Source: Solimonas sp. K1W22B-7
Lineage (GTDB): Bacteria > Pseudomonadota > Gammaproteobacteria > Nevskiales > Nevskiaceae
Direction of reading: 5' to 3'
DNA: 64,000 bases
NCBI RefSeq assembly: GCF_003428335.1
Contig: NZ_CP031704.1
Location: 806,001 to 870,000 of the forward strand
Below are positions 8,713 through 17,226 of this stretch, piece by piece. The translations under genes and the position numbers were made by a program. The notes beneath the pieces are model-generated. The model worked only from the letters and a program-made list of their open reading frames with translations, searched no databases and had not been told where the DNA came from. The number at the start of each line of letters is the position of its first letter. The first letter of the stretch is position 1.

Positions 8713-9512
8713 TGCCTGCGCTGGCGCCACTGCTGTCCGCAGGCAAGAAGCCGCTGTGGCTGGACTACGGCGACTATGCCGCCGCGCTGCTGGCCAACGG
8801 CGCCGTGCCCTGGCTGGACGTGACGGCCTATGTCGCGCTGCAGCGCAAGGCCCAGGGCCTGCTGAGGTCCGACGTGCTGCCGCTGCCGCTGGGCGCGGTC
8901 AGCGCCGCCTGGGTGGCGGCGCGGCCGGCGCTGCGCGAGGCCATGGCGGCGAAGAAGCGCGCGGTGTTCCCGCTCAAGACCCTGCTGGCCGACGAAGACC
9001 TGCGGGCGCACCTGGTGGACCTGGCGCGCGGCCTGCGCGCCTGCTTCCCCGACCCGCCGCTGGCCCTGGCCTGCCCCTCGCCGCGCGAGTGGGTGGCACA
9101 GGCCTACCGGCTGGCGCTGGGCGAGGACACGGAAGTGGGCGACGACGAGGCCGACAGTGCCGCCGTCTACCTCGCCGACTTCCTGCGCAGCTTCGGCGAC
9201 GCCGGGATCGACGTGCTGCTGCTGCAGGAGAGCACGGCGAGCGAGCCGGCCGACGCGGCGGGCCTGGAGCTGTACCAGCCGGCGCTGAACGTGGCCGCGC
9301 ACTACCGCTGGGAGACCGGCCTGCTGGCCCCGGCGGGGCGTTGCGCCGCCGGTACGGCGGGCCTGGGCTTCGTCCTGGGACCGGAGGCGATCCTGTCGCC
9401 GGGGGCCTGGAATGCCGCGATGGCGGCCGGGCAGGGCCTGCGCTACGCCGCGATCCCCGCCGACGCGCAACCGGAGACCGTGCTGCAGCGCCTCAAGGAG
9501 CTGCGCGCATGA
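8712..9512 (+). CDS. Uncharacterised 266-residue protein, candidate fifth carboxylase subunit
   Basis: The start codon overlaps the stop of the upstream dehydrogenase (TGATG), which fixes the start and indicates coupling. The product has no motif I recognise: it is soluble, Ala/Leu-rich, with no signal peptide, membrane segment or Cys cluster. Acetophenone carboxylase is known to need a fifth, weakly bound subunit encoded with the four HyuA/HyuB/gamma genes. This gene has roughly suitable size and position, so it is a reasonable candidate, but I cannot demonstrate homology. Confidence 0.6.
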   Translation: MPALAPLLSAGKKPLWLDYGDYAAALLANGAVPWLDVTAYVALQRKAQGLLRSDVLPLPLGAVSAAWVAARPALREAMAAKKRAVFPLKTLLADEDLRAHLVDLARGLRACFPDPPLALACPSPREWVAQAYRLALGEDTEVGDDEADSAAVYLADFLRSFGDAGIDVLLLQESTASEPADAAGLELYQPALNVAAHYRWETGLLAPAGRCAAGTAGLGFVLGPEAILSPGAWNAAMAAGQGLRYAAIPADAQPETVLQRLKELRA

Positions 9513-9581
9513 GACTTACCCTAGCTAGCCCAGCACCCTGCGGTGCCCCCTCATGCCTACGTCGACTCGCGACGCTAGGAT

Positions 9582-9600
9582 CCCAACGCTTTGCGTTGGG
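9582..9600. other. Perfect 8-bp hairpin upstream of the DUF3237 gene
   Basis: CCCAACGC (9582-9589) and GCGTTGGG (9593-9600) are separated by TTT. There is no T-run after it, so it is not a standard terminator. It lies 24 bases before the chosen ATG of the DUF3237 gene and may be a processing or stability element, or a short relic of the repeat at 3248-3327. Confidence 0.5.
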
Positions 9601-9624
9601 GCCCTCCACGCTGCTCACGACGCT

Positions 9625-10092
9625 ATGATCGACCTGTCCCTGCGCGGCGAGCGGCTCATGACGATCGACGCGACGCTGCAGGCGCCGCCCGAGGTGATCG
9701 GCCCGGTGCCGGAGGGCATCCGCGTCAACTTCTTCGTCACCGGCGGCAGCTTCGAAGGCCCGCGCCTGCGCGGCAGGCTGCGCACGGTGGGGCAGGACGC
9801 CTTCCTGCTGCGCCGCGACGGCATGGGCCAGCTCGAAGTGCTGCTGACGCTGGAGACCGACGACGGTGCGCTGGTCGAGGCGCGCTACGACGGCATCGGC
9901 GATTTCGGCGAAGGCAGCTACGAGGGCTTCCTGCGCGGCGAACTGCCGGAGCGGGCCAGCCTGCACACCTTTCCGCGCCTGCGCACGGCGCACCCGTCCT
10001 ATCAGTGGCTGCAGCGCCTCGCCTGCGTCGGCGTCGGCTCGGTCGACCTCCTGCGCTCCGAGGTGCGCTACGAGATCTATTCCCTGGGCTGA
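9625..10092 (+). CDS. DUF3237 family protein
   Basis: The protein resembles DUF3237, a family of small beta-barrel proteins often found in aromatic and terpenoid catabolic clusters, with function unknown. The ATG at 9625 gives 155 residues, the usual family length; an upstream ATG at 9553 would add 24 residues running through the hairpin at 9582-9600 and is less likely. Family features seen are the GGSFEGPRLRG segment, RRDGMGQLEV in the middle, and the C-terminal W-L-Q...YEIYSLG ending. It sits between the 266-residue protein and the first ligase. Confidence 0.7.
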   Translation: MIDLSLRGERLMTIDATLQAPPEVIGPVPEGIRVNFFVTGGSFEGPRLRGRLRTVGQDAFLLRRDGMGQLEVLLTLETDDGALVEARYDGIGDFGEGSYEGFLRGELPERASLHTFPRLRTAHPSYQWLQRLACVGVGSVDLLRSEVRYEIYSLG

Positions 10093-10124
10093 ACTAGAAA
10101 GATAAAGATCAAGGAGAAACAGCG

Positions 10125-12158
10125 ATGGTCATGGAAGGGGAAAAGCTGTGGAGCCCGAGCCGCGAATTCGCGGACCGCTCCAACATCGCCGGCTACATGC
10201 GCTGGCTCAAGGCCGTGCGCGGCGTGGACCTGGCGGACTACGCGGCGCTGTGGCGCTGGTCGGTGACCGAGACCGAGGCCTTCTGGGCGTCGATCTGGGA
10301 CTTCTTCGAGGTGCAGTCGGACACGCCCTACCGCAAGGTGCTGGAGCGACCGGCCGATGGCGGCATGTACGGCGCGCAATGGTTCCCCGGCTCGCGCGTC
10401 AACTACGCCGAGCACCTGCTGCGCCCCGAGGTGGAGGAGGCCGACCAGCCGGTGTTCCACCACCTGTCCGAAACCCGCGCGCTGGCGACCATGAGCTGGC
10501 GCGAGCTGGGCGGCCAGGTGCGCATCCTGGCGACGCGGCTGCGCGCCATGGGCCTGCAGCCCGGCGACCGCGTGGTGTCCTACATGCCCAATGTGCCGGA
10601 GACCGCCATCGCGATGATGGCGACCACGGCCATCGGCTGCATCTGGTCCTCGGCGGCGCCGGAGTTCGGCGTCAAGACCGTGATCGAGCGCTTCTCGCAG
10701 ATCGAGCCCAAGCTGCTGTTCGCCGCCGACGGCTACCGCTTCGGCGGCAAGGACTTCCGCCGCGAGGAAGAGGTGCGGCGCATCGCCGCGGCGCTGCCCA
10801 GCCTGAAGAAGATCGTCTGGCTGCCCTACCTGGACCCGCAGGCCGCGGCGCCGGCGATGCCCGACCTGGTGCCCTGGGCTTCCGTGATGGACCACCCTGC
10901 GGTGCCGCGCGAGGGCTTCCGCTACGAGCGCGTGGCGCATGATCACCCGCTGTGGGTAGTGTTCTCCTCCGGCACCACCGGCCTGCCCAAGGCCATCGTG
11001 CACAGCCACGTCGGCGTGCTGCTGGAGCACTACAAGCTGCTGAGCTTCCATCTGAATCTGGGCCCCGGCTCGGTGATGTTCTTCTACAGCACCACCGGCT
11101 GGATGATGTGGAACCTGGTGCTGGCCTCGCTGCTGACGGGCAGCGCGGCGGTGCTCTACGACGGCAACCCGGCGCATCCCACGCCGGACTTCCTGTGGAA
11201 GATGGCGGCCGACACGAAGGCCACCAGCTTCGGCGCCAGCCCCACCTTCGTGCAGATGATGGAGAAGGCGGGCCTCAAGCCCGGCGAGAAGTTCGACCTG
11301 TCGGCGCTGGAGGGCATCGTCGTCGCCGGCGCGCCATCCACACCGGAGACCTTCGCCTGGTTCTACCAGGCGGTGAAGAAGGACCTGTGGGTGACCTCGC
11401 AGTCCGGCGGCACCGAGATCTGCAGCGGCTTCGTCGGCGCCGCGCCGACCCTGCCGGTGCACGCCGGCGAGATCCAGACGCGCATGCTGGGCATGGACGT
11501 GCATGCCTGGAGCGACGACGGCAAGGAACTGGTCGACGAGGTCGGCGAGCTGGTGGTGACCCAGCCCTTCCCGTCGATGCCGATCCATTTCTGGAACGAC
11601 ACCGGCGGCAAGCGCTACCGCGAGTCCTACTTCGAGGTCTTCCCCGGCGTCTGGCGCCACGGCGACTTCATCAAGATCAACCGCCGCGGCGGCTGCTATA
11701 TCTACGGCCGCTCGGATTCCACGCTCAACCGCTACGGCGTGCGCATCGGCACCGCCGAGATCTACCGCGCGGTGGAGCAGGTGGAGGAGGTGGCCGACAG
11801 CCTGATCGTCTGCGTGGAGCTGCCGGGCGGCAACTTCTTCATGCCACTGTACCTGCGCCTGAAGCCCGGGGCGGCGCTGGACGACGCGCTGCGCAAGAAG
11901 ATCAACGCACGCCTGCGCGACGACTGCAGCCCGCGCCACGTGCCCGACAGGATCTACGCAGTGGAAGCGATTCCGTACACGCTGACCGGCAAGAAGATGG
12001 AAGTGCCGGTGCGCAAGCTGCTGATGGGCTGGGCGCTGGAAAAGGCCGCCAGCCGCGACGCGATGATGAACCCGGAGGCGATCGACTGGTTCGTGAAGTT
12101 TGCCGAGGAATCCACCGATTACGACTGGCGCGGCACGGCTGCCGCGGCCAAGGCCTGA
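10125..12158 (+). CDS. Acetoacetyl-CoA synthetase-type ligase 1 (candidate beta-keto acid CoA ligase)
   Basis: AAGGAG at 10111-10116 precedes the ATG. The 677-residue adenylate-forming enzyme has the A3 phosphate motif [10 protein letters not shown] at 281-290, the hinge-region sequence [16 protein letters not shown] and the catalytic lysine region [13 protein letters not shown] (around 619-631). The N-terminal LWSPS...F segment and overall length fit the acetoacetate-CoA ligase family, to which benzoylacetate-CoA ligase of the acetophenone pathway belongs. Here it should activate the beta-keto acid formed by the carboxylase. A closely related second copy lies at 14131-16152. Confidence 0.88.
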   Translation: MVMEGEKLWSPSREFADRSNIAGYMRWLKAVRGVDLADYAALWRWSVTETEAFWASIWDFFEVQSDTPYRKVLERPADGGMYGAQWFPGSRVNYAEHLLRPEVEEADQPVFHHLSETRALATMSWRELGGQVRILATRLRAMGLQPGDRVVSYMPNVPETAIAMMATTAIGCIWSSAAPEFGVKTVIERFSQIEPKLLFAADGYRFGGKDFRREEEVRRIAAALPSLKKIVWLPYLDPQAAAPAMPDLVPWASVMDHPAVPREGFRYERVAHDHPLWVVFSSGTTGLPKAIVHSHVGVLLEHYKLLSFHLNLGPGSVMFFYSTTGWMMWNLVLASLLTGSAAVLYDGNPAHPTPDFLWKMAADTKATSFGASPTFVQMMEKAGLKPGEKFDLSALEGIVVAGAPSTPETFAWFYQAVKKDLWVTSQSGGTEICSGFVGAAPTLPVHAGEIQTRMLGMDVHAWSDDGKELVDEVGELVVTQPFPSMPIHFWNDTGGKRYRESYFEVFPGVWRHGDFIKINRRGGCYIYGRSDSTLNRYGVRIGTAEIYRAVEQVEEVADSLIVCVELPGGNFFMPLYLRLKPGAALDDALRKKINARLRDDCSPRHVPDRIYAVEAIPYTLTGKKMEVPVRKLLMGWALEKAASRDAMMNPEAIDWFVKFAEESTDYDWRGTAAAAKA

Positions 12159-12167
12159 GGACAGGAC

Positions 12168-12932
12168 ATGAGCAAGAGAGTTGAAGGAAAGGTCTGCGTG
12201 GTCACCGGCGCCGCCCGCGGCCTGGGCCTGGCGGCTGCGGAGGCCCTGCTGGCCGAGGGGGCGAAGGTGCTGATCACCGACGTCGACCGCGGCGTCGGCG
12301 AGGCCGAGGCCAGGCGCCTGGGCAGCAACGCGAAGTTCCGCGTGCAGGACGTCACCGACGTTGCGCAGTGGAACGAAGTGCTCGATGGAGTGATCGCCGA
12401 CTGGGGTCGCCTCGACGTGCTGGTCAACAACGCCGGCATTGCCGGCATCGCCGACGTCGAGACCATTTCCCAGAAGGACTGGCAGCGCACGATCGACATC
12501 AACCTCACGGCCGTGTTCAACGGCACGCAGGCCGCCATTGCCCGCATGAAGGCGAGCGGCGGTTCCATCGTCAACATCGCCAGCATCGAGGGCATCATGG
12601 GCGAGCCCCTGATCCCGGCCTACAACGCCAGCAAGGGCGGCGTGCGCATCTTCAGCCGCTCGGCCGCGATCCATTGCGCGCGCAGCGGCTACCCCATCCG
12701 CGTCAACAACGTCTGCCCCGGCTTTGCCGAGACGCAGATGGTGGCTGGCGCGCTGGCGGCGATGGCGCCCGAGAAGGCGCAGGACTTCGCCGTGCGCACC
12801 CTGGCACGCATCCCCATGGGCCGGTTTGCCCGTCCGGCGGAAATCGCCGCGGCGGTGCTGTTCCTGGCCTCCGACGAATCCAGCTACGTCACCGGCTCCG
12901 ACCTGGTGGTCGACGGCGGCATGACGGCCTGA
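12168..12932 (+). CDS. Short-chain dehydrogenase/reductase 2
   Basis: The 254-residue SDR begins 9 bases after the ligase stop, behind GAGGACAGG. It has TGAARGLG (13-20), NNAG (87-90), catalytic Ser139, Tyr152 and Lys156 (YNASK). Asp38/Asp40 after the second strand favour NAD(H). It differs clearly from the first SDR of the cluster and probably acts on another alcohol/ketone or hydroxyacyl step. Substrate cannot be told from sequence. Confidence 0.85.
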   Translation: MSKRVEGKVCVVTGAARGLGLAAAEALLAEGAKVLITDVDRGVGEAEARRLGSNAKFRVQDVTDVAQWNEVLDGVIADWGRLDVLVNNAGIAGIADVETISQKDWQRTIDINLTAVFNGTQAAIARMKASGGSIVNIASIEGIMGEPLIPAYNASKGGVRIFSRSAAIHCARSGYPIRVNNVCPGFAETQMVAGALAAMAPEKAQDFAVRTLARIPMGRFARPAEIAAAVLFLASDESSYVTGSDLVVDGGMTA

Positions 12933-12965
12933 AATCCCACACTTGAAATCCTGAGGAGAAAAACA

Positions 12966-14102
12966 ATGAGCAAGAAGCCTGTCGTGATCTACGGTGTCAC
13001 CGGCTACACCGGCCGCCTGGTCGCCGAGTACCTGCGTGAATACAAGACGCCCTTCATCGCCGCCGGCCGCGACGCCAAGCGCATCAGGGAAGTGATGGAC
13101 AAGGTGCCCGGCATCGAGAATGCCGAGTACGAGATCGCCGAGGTGGAGCACAGCGTCGAGGCGCTGACCCAGCTGTTCAAGGGCGCCAAGGTGGTCCTGA
13201 ACATGGTGGGCCCGTTCATGAAGTACGGCCCCGAGGCGGTGGAAGCGGCGCTGGCCGCCGGCTGCCACTACACCGACACCAACGGCGAGCAGAACTGGAT
13301 GATGCACGCCGAGGAGACCTGGGGCGAGAAGTTCAAGGCCAGGAACCTGGTGCTGTCGCCGGGCATCGCGCAGATGTACACCACCGGCGAGATCGCCGCG
13401 AACATCTGCCTGGAAACCCCGGGCCTGGACAAGCTCGACATCCTGGTGCTGTGGAAGGGCTTGCCGACCTATGCCTCCACCCAGACCATCTTCAGCATCC
13501 TCACCGCCGACTTCTTCTACCTGGAGCAGAAGCAGTACGTGAAGTGGCCGCTTGGCGCCAAGGCCGAGGTGATGGTGCCGGGCCAGCACCAGACCGCGCT
13601 GGCCCTGCCCTGGGGCGGCACCGCGCACCCGGTGTGGTTCAAGAACGATCCGCGCGTGTCCGACTGCAAGGTCATGGGTGGCGTGTTCGAGCGCACGGTG
13701 ATGGAGGGCGTGATCCAGATCAACGCCGTGATCGAGGAGAAGATCAAGCCGCTGCCCAAGGCCGAGCAGGAGAAGGCGCTGTCGGACATGGCCGCCTCGC
13801 TGCAGGCCGGCATGCCGCCGCGCGAGAACCCGCGCGTCAACATCTCGGTGGACTCGGTGCATGCCAGCGGTGCGCTGGGGCGCGCCCACTGCGTGATCCA
13901 CGGCAACTGCAACTACAAGCAGACCGGCCTGCTGCAGGCCTACTTCGCCTACTACCTGCTGCAGGCGCCGCCGAAGCGCTACGGCTTCGTCTCGGCCTGC
14001 CAGGCCTTCGGCCATCGCGAGCTGCTGGGCGTGCTGCAGCATTTCGGCCTGGTCAGCGAGCCGGTGCTGACGGTGGATGCGCCGGGCGTGCGCCGCGCCT
14101 GA
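12966..14102 (+). CDS. Saccharopine dehydrogenase-like NAD(P)-binding protein
   Basis: GAGGAGAAAAACA precedes the ATG. The 378-residue protein opens with VVIYGVTGYTGRLVAEYL, the Rossmann motif of the saccharopine dehydrogenase / trans-acting enoyl reductase group, followed by an alpha/beta domain containing NMVGPFMKYGPEAVEAALAA and THYTD-like (CHYTDTNGEQ) segments typical of this group. Members take part in reductions of enoyl or keto intermediates, but many are uncharacterised. It sits between SDR 2 and the second ligase in the same operon direction. Confidence 0.75.
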   Translation: MSKKPVVIYGVTGYTGRLVAEYLREYKTPFIAAGRDAKRIREVMDKVPGIENAEYEIAEVEHSVEALTQLFKGAKVVLNMVGPFMKYGPEAVEAALAAGCHYTDTNGEQNWMMHAEETWGEKFKARNLVLSPGIAQMYTTGEIAANICLETPGLDKLDILVLWKGLPTYASTQTIFSILTADFFYLEQKQYVKWPLGAKAEVMVPGQHQTALALPWGGTAHPVWFKNDPRVSDCKVMGGVFERTVMEGVIQINAVIEEKIKPLPKAEQEKALSDMAASLQAGMPPRENPRVNISVDSVHASGALGRAHCVIHGNCNYKQTGLLQAYFAYYLLQAPPKRYGFVSACQAFGHRELLGVLQHFGLVSEPVLTVDAPGVRRA

Positions 14103-14130
14103 GGGCCGGCGCCCGGACCCCGGGAGACCC

Positions 14131-16152
14131 ATGCCCGCACTGGCCGAAACGCCGCGAACGGTGGAGGAGGGCGATCTGCTCTGGACGCCCCCGGCGGCGT
14201 ACTGCGCGCTATCGGGCGTGGAGCGCTTCCGTCACTGGGTCAACGCCCGCGACGGCCTGGACCTGGCGGACTACGAGGCACTGCGGCAGTGGTCCGTGGA
14301 CGAGCTGGAGCGGTTCTGGGCGGCCTGCTGGGACTACTTCGACATCCGCTCGGAGACGCCCTACCGCCGCGTGCTCGACCGCCAGACCATGCCGGGCGCG
14401 CGCTGGTTCGAGGGCGCGACGCTCAACTACGCCGAGCACCTGCTGCGGCGCGAGGCCGATCATCCCGAGGCCGTGGTGTTCCACCATTCCTCGGAGCTGC
14501 GCGCGCCGGCGACGATGCGCTGGGACGAGCTGGGCGGACAGGTGCGCATCCTCGCCGGGCAGTTGCGCAAGCTCGGCATCGGCCCCGGCGACCGCGTCGC
14601 CAGCTACATGCCCAACGTCCCGGAGACCGCCATCGCGATGCTGGCGACCACCGCCATCGGCGCGATCTGGGCGGCGGCCTCGCCGGAGTTCGGCGCGCGC
14701 GCGGTGATCGACCGCTTCGCGCAGATCAAACCCAAGCTGCTGTTCGCGGTGGACGGCTACCGCTTCGCCGGGCAGGACTTCCCGCGCGAGGGCGAGGTGG
14801 AGCAGATCCTGTCGAGCATCGACAGCCTGCAGCACACGGTGTGGCTGACCTACCTGCATCCGGACCGCGCGCGGCCTGCGGGCACCATCCCCTGGGAAAA
14901 GCTGCTGAACCAGCCCGAGGTGCCGCGCGCGCAGTTCCGCTACGAGCGCGTCGGCCACGATCATCCGCTGTGGATCCTGTTCAGCTCCGGCACCACCGGC
15001 CTGCCCAAGGCGGTGGTGCACAGCCACGTCGGCGTGCTGCTGGAGCACTGCAAGGTCGGCGCCTTCCACCTGGGCCTGCGCGCCGGTTCGCGGCCGTTCT
15101 TCTATTCCACCACCGGCTGGATGATGTGGAACATCCTGCTGGCCAGCCTGCTGCAGGACGCCACGCCGGTGCTGTACGACGGCTCGCCGATCGCGCCGGA
15201 CTCCAGCGTGCTGTGGCGCATCGCCGAGCAGGCGCAGGTGACGCACCTGGGTATCAGCCCCGGCTTCGTGCAGGTGATGCAGAAGGACGGCCTGCGTCCG
15301 CGCCTGCACTACCCGCTGTCGCAGCTGGAGATGATCCTGCTGGTGGGCTCGCCGTCGACGCCCGAGACCTTTGCCTGGCTGTACGAAGAGGTGAAGCCGG
15401 ACCTCTGGGTGACCTCGCAGAGCGGCGGCACCGAGATCGCCTCCGCCTTCGTCGGCGCCAGCCCGACGCTGCCGGTGCATGCCGGCGAGATCCAGGCGCG
15501 CGGCCTGGGCATGGACGTGCGTGTCTGGGACGAGCAGGGCCAGGAGCTGGACGGACACGTGGGCGAGCTGGTGGTGACGCGGCCCTTCCCGTCGATGCCG
15601 CTGTACTTCTGGAATGACGAGGACGGCAAGCGCTACCACGAGTCCTACTTCGGGACCTACCCCGGCGTCTGGCGCCACGGCGACTTCATCCGCATCAACG
15701 AGCGCGGCGGCTGCTACATCCTGGGCCGCTCGGACTCGATGCTGAACCGCTACGGCGTCTGCATCGGTACTTCCGAGATCTATCGCAGCGTCGAGCGCAT
15801 GGAAGAGATCCTCGACAGCATCATCGTCTGCTGCGAGCTGGCCGGTGGCCGCTACTTCATGCCGATGTTCCTCAAGCTGCGACCGGGCACGGTGCTGGAC
15901 GAGGGACTGCGCAACCGCATCGCCCGGCGCCTGCGCGCCGATTGCAGCCCGCGGCATGTGCCGGACCAGATGTATCGCGTGGAAGACATTCCCTACACGC
16001 TGACCGGCAAGAAGATGGAAGTGCCGGTGCGCAAGATCCTGGTGGGCTGGCCGCTGGAGAAGGCGGCGAGCCGCGATGCGATGATGAATCCGGCGGCGAT
16101 CGACTGGTTTGTGGGGTTCAGGAAGCAGAATCGGGTGATGCTGACCAGTTGA
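14131..16152 (+). CDS. Acetoacetyl-CoA synthetase-type ligase 2
   Basis: The ATG at 14131 follows GGGAG with 5-base spacing; a GTG 54 bases upstream overlaps the previous gene and is less likely. The 673-residue protein is a clear paralogue of the ligase at 10125-12158, sharing the A3 motif [10 protein letters not shown] (285-294), the WMMWN segment, GRSDSMLNRYGVCIG and [12 protein letters not shown]. Both end with [16 protein letters not shown]. Two such ligases in one cluster suggest either two beta-keto acid substrates of different size or a recent duplication. It is the last gene of the plus-strand run, followed by a GTAG palindrome. Confidence 0.87.
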   Translation: MPALAETPRTVEEGDLLWTPPAAYCALSGVERFRHWVNARDGLDLADYEALRQWSVDELERFWAACWDYFDIRSETPYRRVLDRQTMPGARWFEGATLNYAEHLLRREADHPEAVVFHHSSELRAPATMRWDELGGQVRILAGQLRKLGIGPGDRVASYMPNVPETAIAMLATTAIGAIWAAASPEFGARAVIDRFAQIKPKLLFAVDGYRFAGQDFPREGEVEQILSSIDSLQHTVWLTYLHPDRARPAGTIPWEKLLNQPEVPRAQFRYERVGHDHPLWILFSSGTTGLPKAVVHSHVGVLLEHCKVGAFHLGLRAGSRPFFYSTTGWMMWNILLASLLQDATPVLYDGSPIAPDSSVLWRIAEQAQVTHLGISPGFVQVMQKDGLRPRLHYPLSQLEMILLVGSPSTPETFAWLYEEVKPDLWVTSQSGGTEIASAFVGASPTLPVHAGEIQARGLGMDVRVWDEQGQELDGHVGELVVTRPFPSMPLYFWNDEDGKRYHESYFGTYPGVWRHGDFIRINERGGCYILGRSDSMLNRYGVCIGTSEIYRSVERMEEILDSIIVCCELAGGRYFMPMFLKLRPGTVLDEGLRNRIARRLRADCSPRHVPDQMYRVEDIPYTLTGKKMEVPVRKILVGWPLEKAASRDAMMNPAAIDWFVGFRKQNRVMLTS

Positions 16153-16206
16153 TGCGCGCGAGGGAAGGATCGCGACTTGCGTCGCTCCCAACAAAGAAGG
16201 CGAATT

Positions 16207-16263
16207 GTAGGAGCGGCCGGTGGCCGCGATGCCCGGCTTGTCGCGGCCACCGGCCGCTCCTAC
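16207..16263. repeat. REP-like palindrome GTAGGAGCGGC, copy 1
   Basis: Perfect 23-bp arms (16207-16229 and 16241-16263) surround an 11-base loop. The element begins GTAGGAGCGG and ends CCGCTCCTAC. Other copies of this family are at 17069-17139, 17155-17226 and 52091-52211. Confidence 0.95.
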
Positions 16264-16278
16264 TTCGCTGGTTCAGTC

Positions 16279-16309
16279 GGATGTGGTGAGCGCAGCGAAC
16301 CGCATCGAG
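16279..16309. repeat. Left direct repeat, half of the palindrome found at 16970-17042
   Basis: The 31 bases starting GGATGTGGTGAGCGCAGCG are identical to 16973-17003, the left arm of the complete palindrome to the right. Here the second arm is missing. The two copies flank the AT-rich gene at 16315-16917. Confidence 0.9.
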
Positions 16310-16314
16310 AAGGC

Positions 16315-16917
16315 TTACAGGGCTGCAAGAAGTCCGTCAAAAAGCTCATTCGACCAAGAACGCCTTTGCTCCAGAAAATGCTCATAGGCATCATGATTCC
16401 ATGAGCGAAGGTCGTGAACGATTTCTGAAATTGTTAATACGTCATGAAATCCGTAAGTCTCGATGGCCGACTTCCGTCCTTCAGGAGTGGCCGCGCCCCA
16501 TATCAGAATGGCGCCGTTGATCTGTTGGGCCTTTCCTCTAACAAAAATTTGCTGCGCTGATGGCTGAATCGCCGCTTCCAGGAACGCGCGAAAGGCTTCT
16601 TTGCGGTGATGCGAAAGCTGTGCTGCGTCTGAAAGGATAAAATATTTGTAGTTTTGAAACTCTATCTCGCACTTGAGTTCGGCTACATATGTGAGGTCGG
16701 TGCTTTTATGCCGCAATGTAAAATCAAGCGTACACCCCCTTGTCTTTCCCGTACTTCTGAGCGTTGGCCGACCGTGATCCTCAAAAGGGCAACGACGATC
16801 CTTCGCCCAAATGCGTACCACTTCCTCGGAAAATATCCCAAAAATTCTGGAGAGATATTTGCCCCGTGCCGCCAAAGCATCTGGCTGGCGAAATATCGAA
16901 AGCAGATGTTCGTTCAT
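16315..16917 (-). CDS. Hypothetical protein with nuclease-like D...ExK pattern, AT-rich
   Basis: This 200-residue protein is not one I recognise. Around residues 63-84 it has a strand with Asp (CTLDFTLRH) followed by VAELKCE, the spacing and hydrophobic context of PD-(D/E)xK nucleases. No signal peptide or membrane segment is seen. The DNA is visibly more AT-rich than its neighbours and uses AT-ended codons, a sign of transfer. It is bracketed by 31-bp direct repeats (16279-16309 and 16973-17003) and by further REP-like palindromes. No good ribosome site precedes the ATG. The call as a gene is fair, the nuclease idea is tentative. Confidence 0.6.
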   Translation of the reverse strand: MNEHLLSIFRQPDALAARGKYLSRIFGIFSEEVVRIWAKDRRCPFEDHGRPTLRSTGKTRGCTLDFTLRHKSTDLTYVAELKCEIEFQNYKYFILSDAAQLSHHRKEAFRAFLEAAIQPSAQQIFVRGKAQQINGAILIWGAATPEGRKSAIETYGFHDVLTISEIVHDLRSWNHDAYEHFLEQRRSWSNELFDGLLAAL

Positions 16918-16969
16918 TTCTATTGGTGGCCATCCGTGAAGAGCGGAAGCTCAATTTCCCAAGAGTTCT

Positions 16970-17042
16970 GTAGGATGTGGTGAGCGCAGCGAACCGCATC
17001 GAGCATCCCTTGATGCGGTTCGCTGCGCTCACCACATCCTAC
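16970..17042. repeat. Long perfect palindrome GTAGGATGTGG ... CCACATCCTAC
   Basis: The arms 16970-17000 and 17012-17042 are 31 bp and perfectly complementary, with an 11-base loop. The left arm is duplicated at 16279-16309 on the other side of the AT-rich gene. The GTAG ends suggest a REP-type element. Confidence 0.95.
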
Positions 17043-17068
17043 AGGGCTGAAGTGTTTTTGGTCTGTAC

Positions 17069-17139
17069 GTGGGAGCGGCTTCAGCCGCGATGCGGGCTTG
17101 ATCATACCCACCGGTTTTCGCGGCTAAAGCCGCTCCTAC
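17069..17139. repeat. REP-like palindrome GTAGGAGCGGC, copy 2
   Basis: Arms starting GTGGGAGCGGCTTCAGCCG and ending CGGCTAAAGCCGCTCCTAC pair with two mismatches. It lies 15 bases from copy 3, forming a doublet. Confidence 0.9.
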
Positions 17140-17154
17140 AAAAGCAGACGGATC

Positions 17155-17226
17155 GTAGGAGCGGCCGTTGGCCGCGAGGGCGGTGAATCGTGCTGACCGG
17201 CCCTCGCGGCTAACAGCCGCTCCTAC
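17155..17226. repeat. REP-like palindrome GTAGGAGCGGC, copy 3, overlapping a stop codon
   Basis: The arms run GTAGGAGCGGCCGTTGGCCG and CGGCTAACAGCCGCTCCTAC around a GC-rich centre. The right end contains the stop codon (TAG, minus strand, 17225-17223) of the LuxR-type regulator, so the element touches the coding sequence. Confidence 0.9.

Noticed and set aside
9582-9600. Hairpin as a rho-independent terminator
   Set aside because: No T-run follows on either strand.
10077-14132. Long minus-strand open frame opposite the ligase and dehydrogenase genes
   Set aside because: It has no domain and the low-complexity composition of an antisense shadow; the plus strand has recognisable enzymes with ribosome sites.
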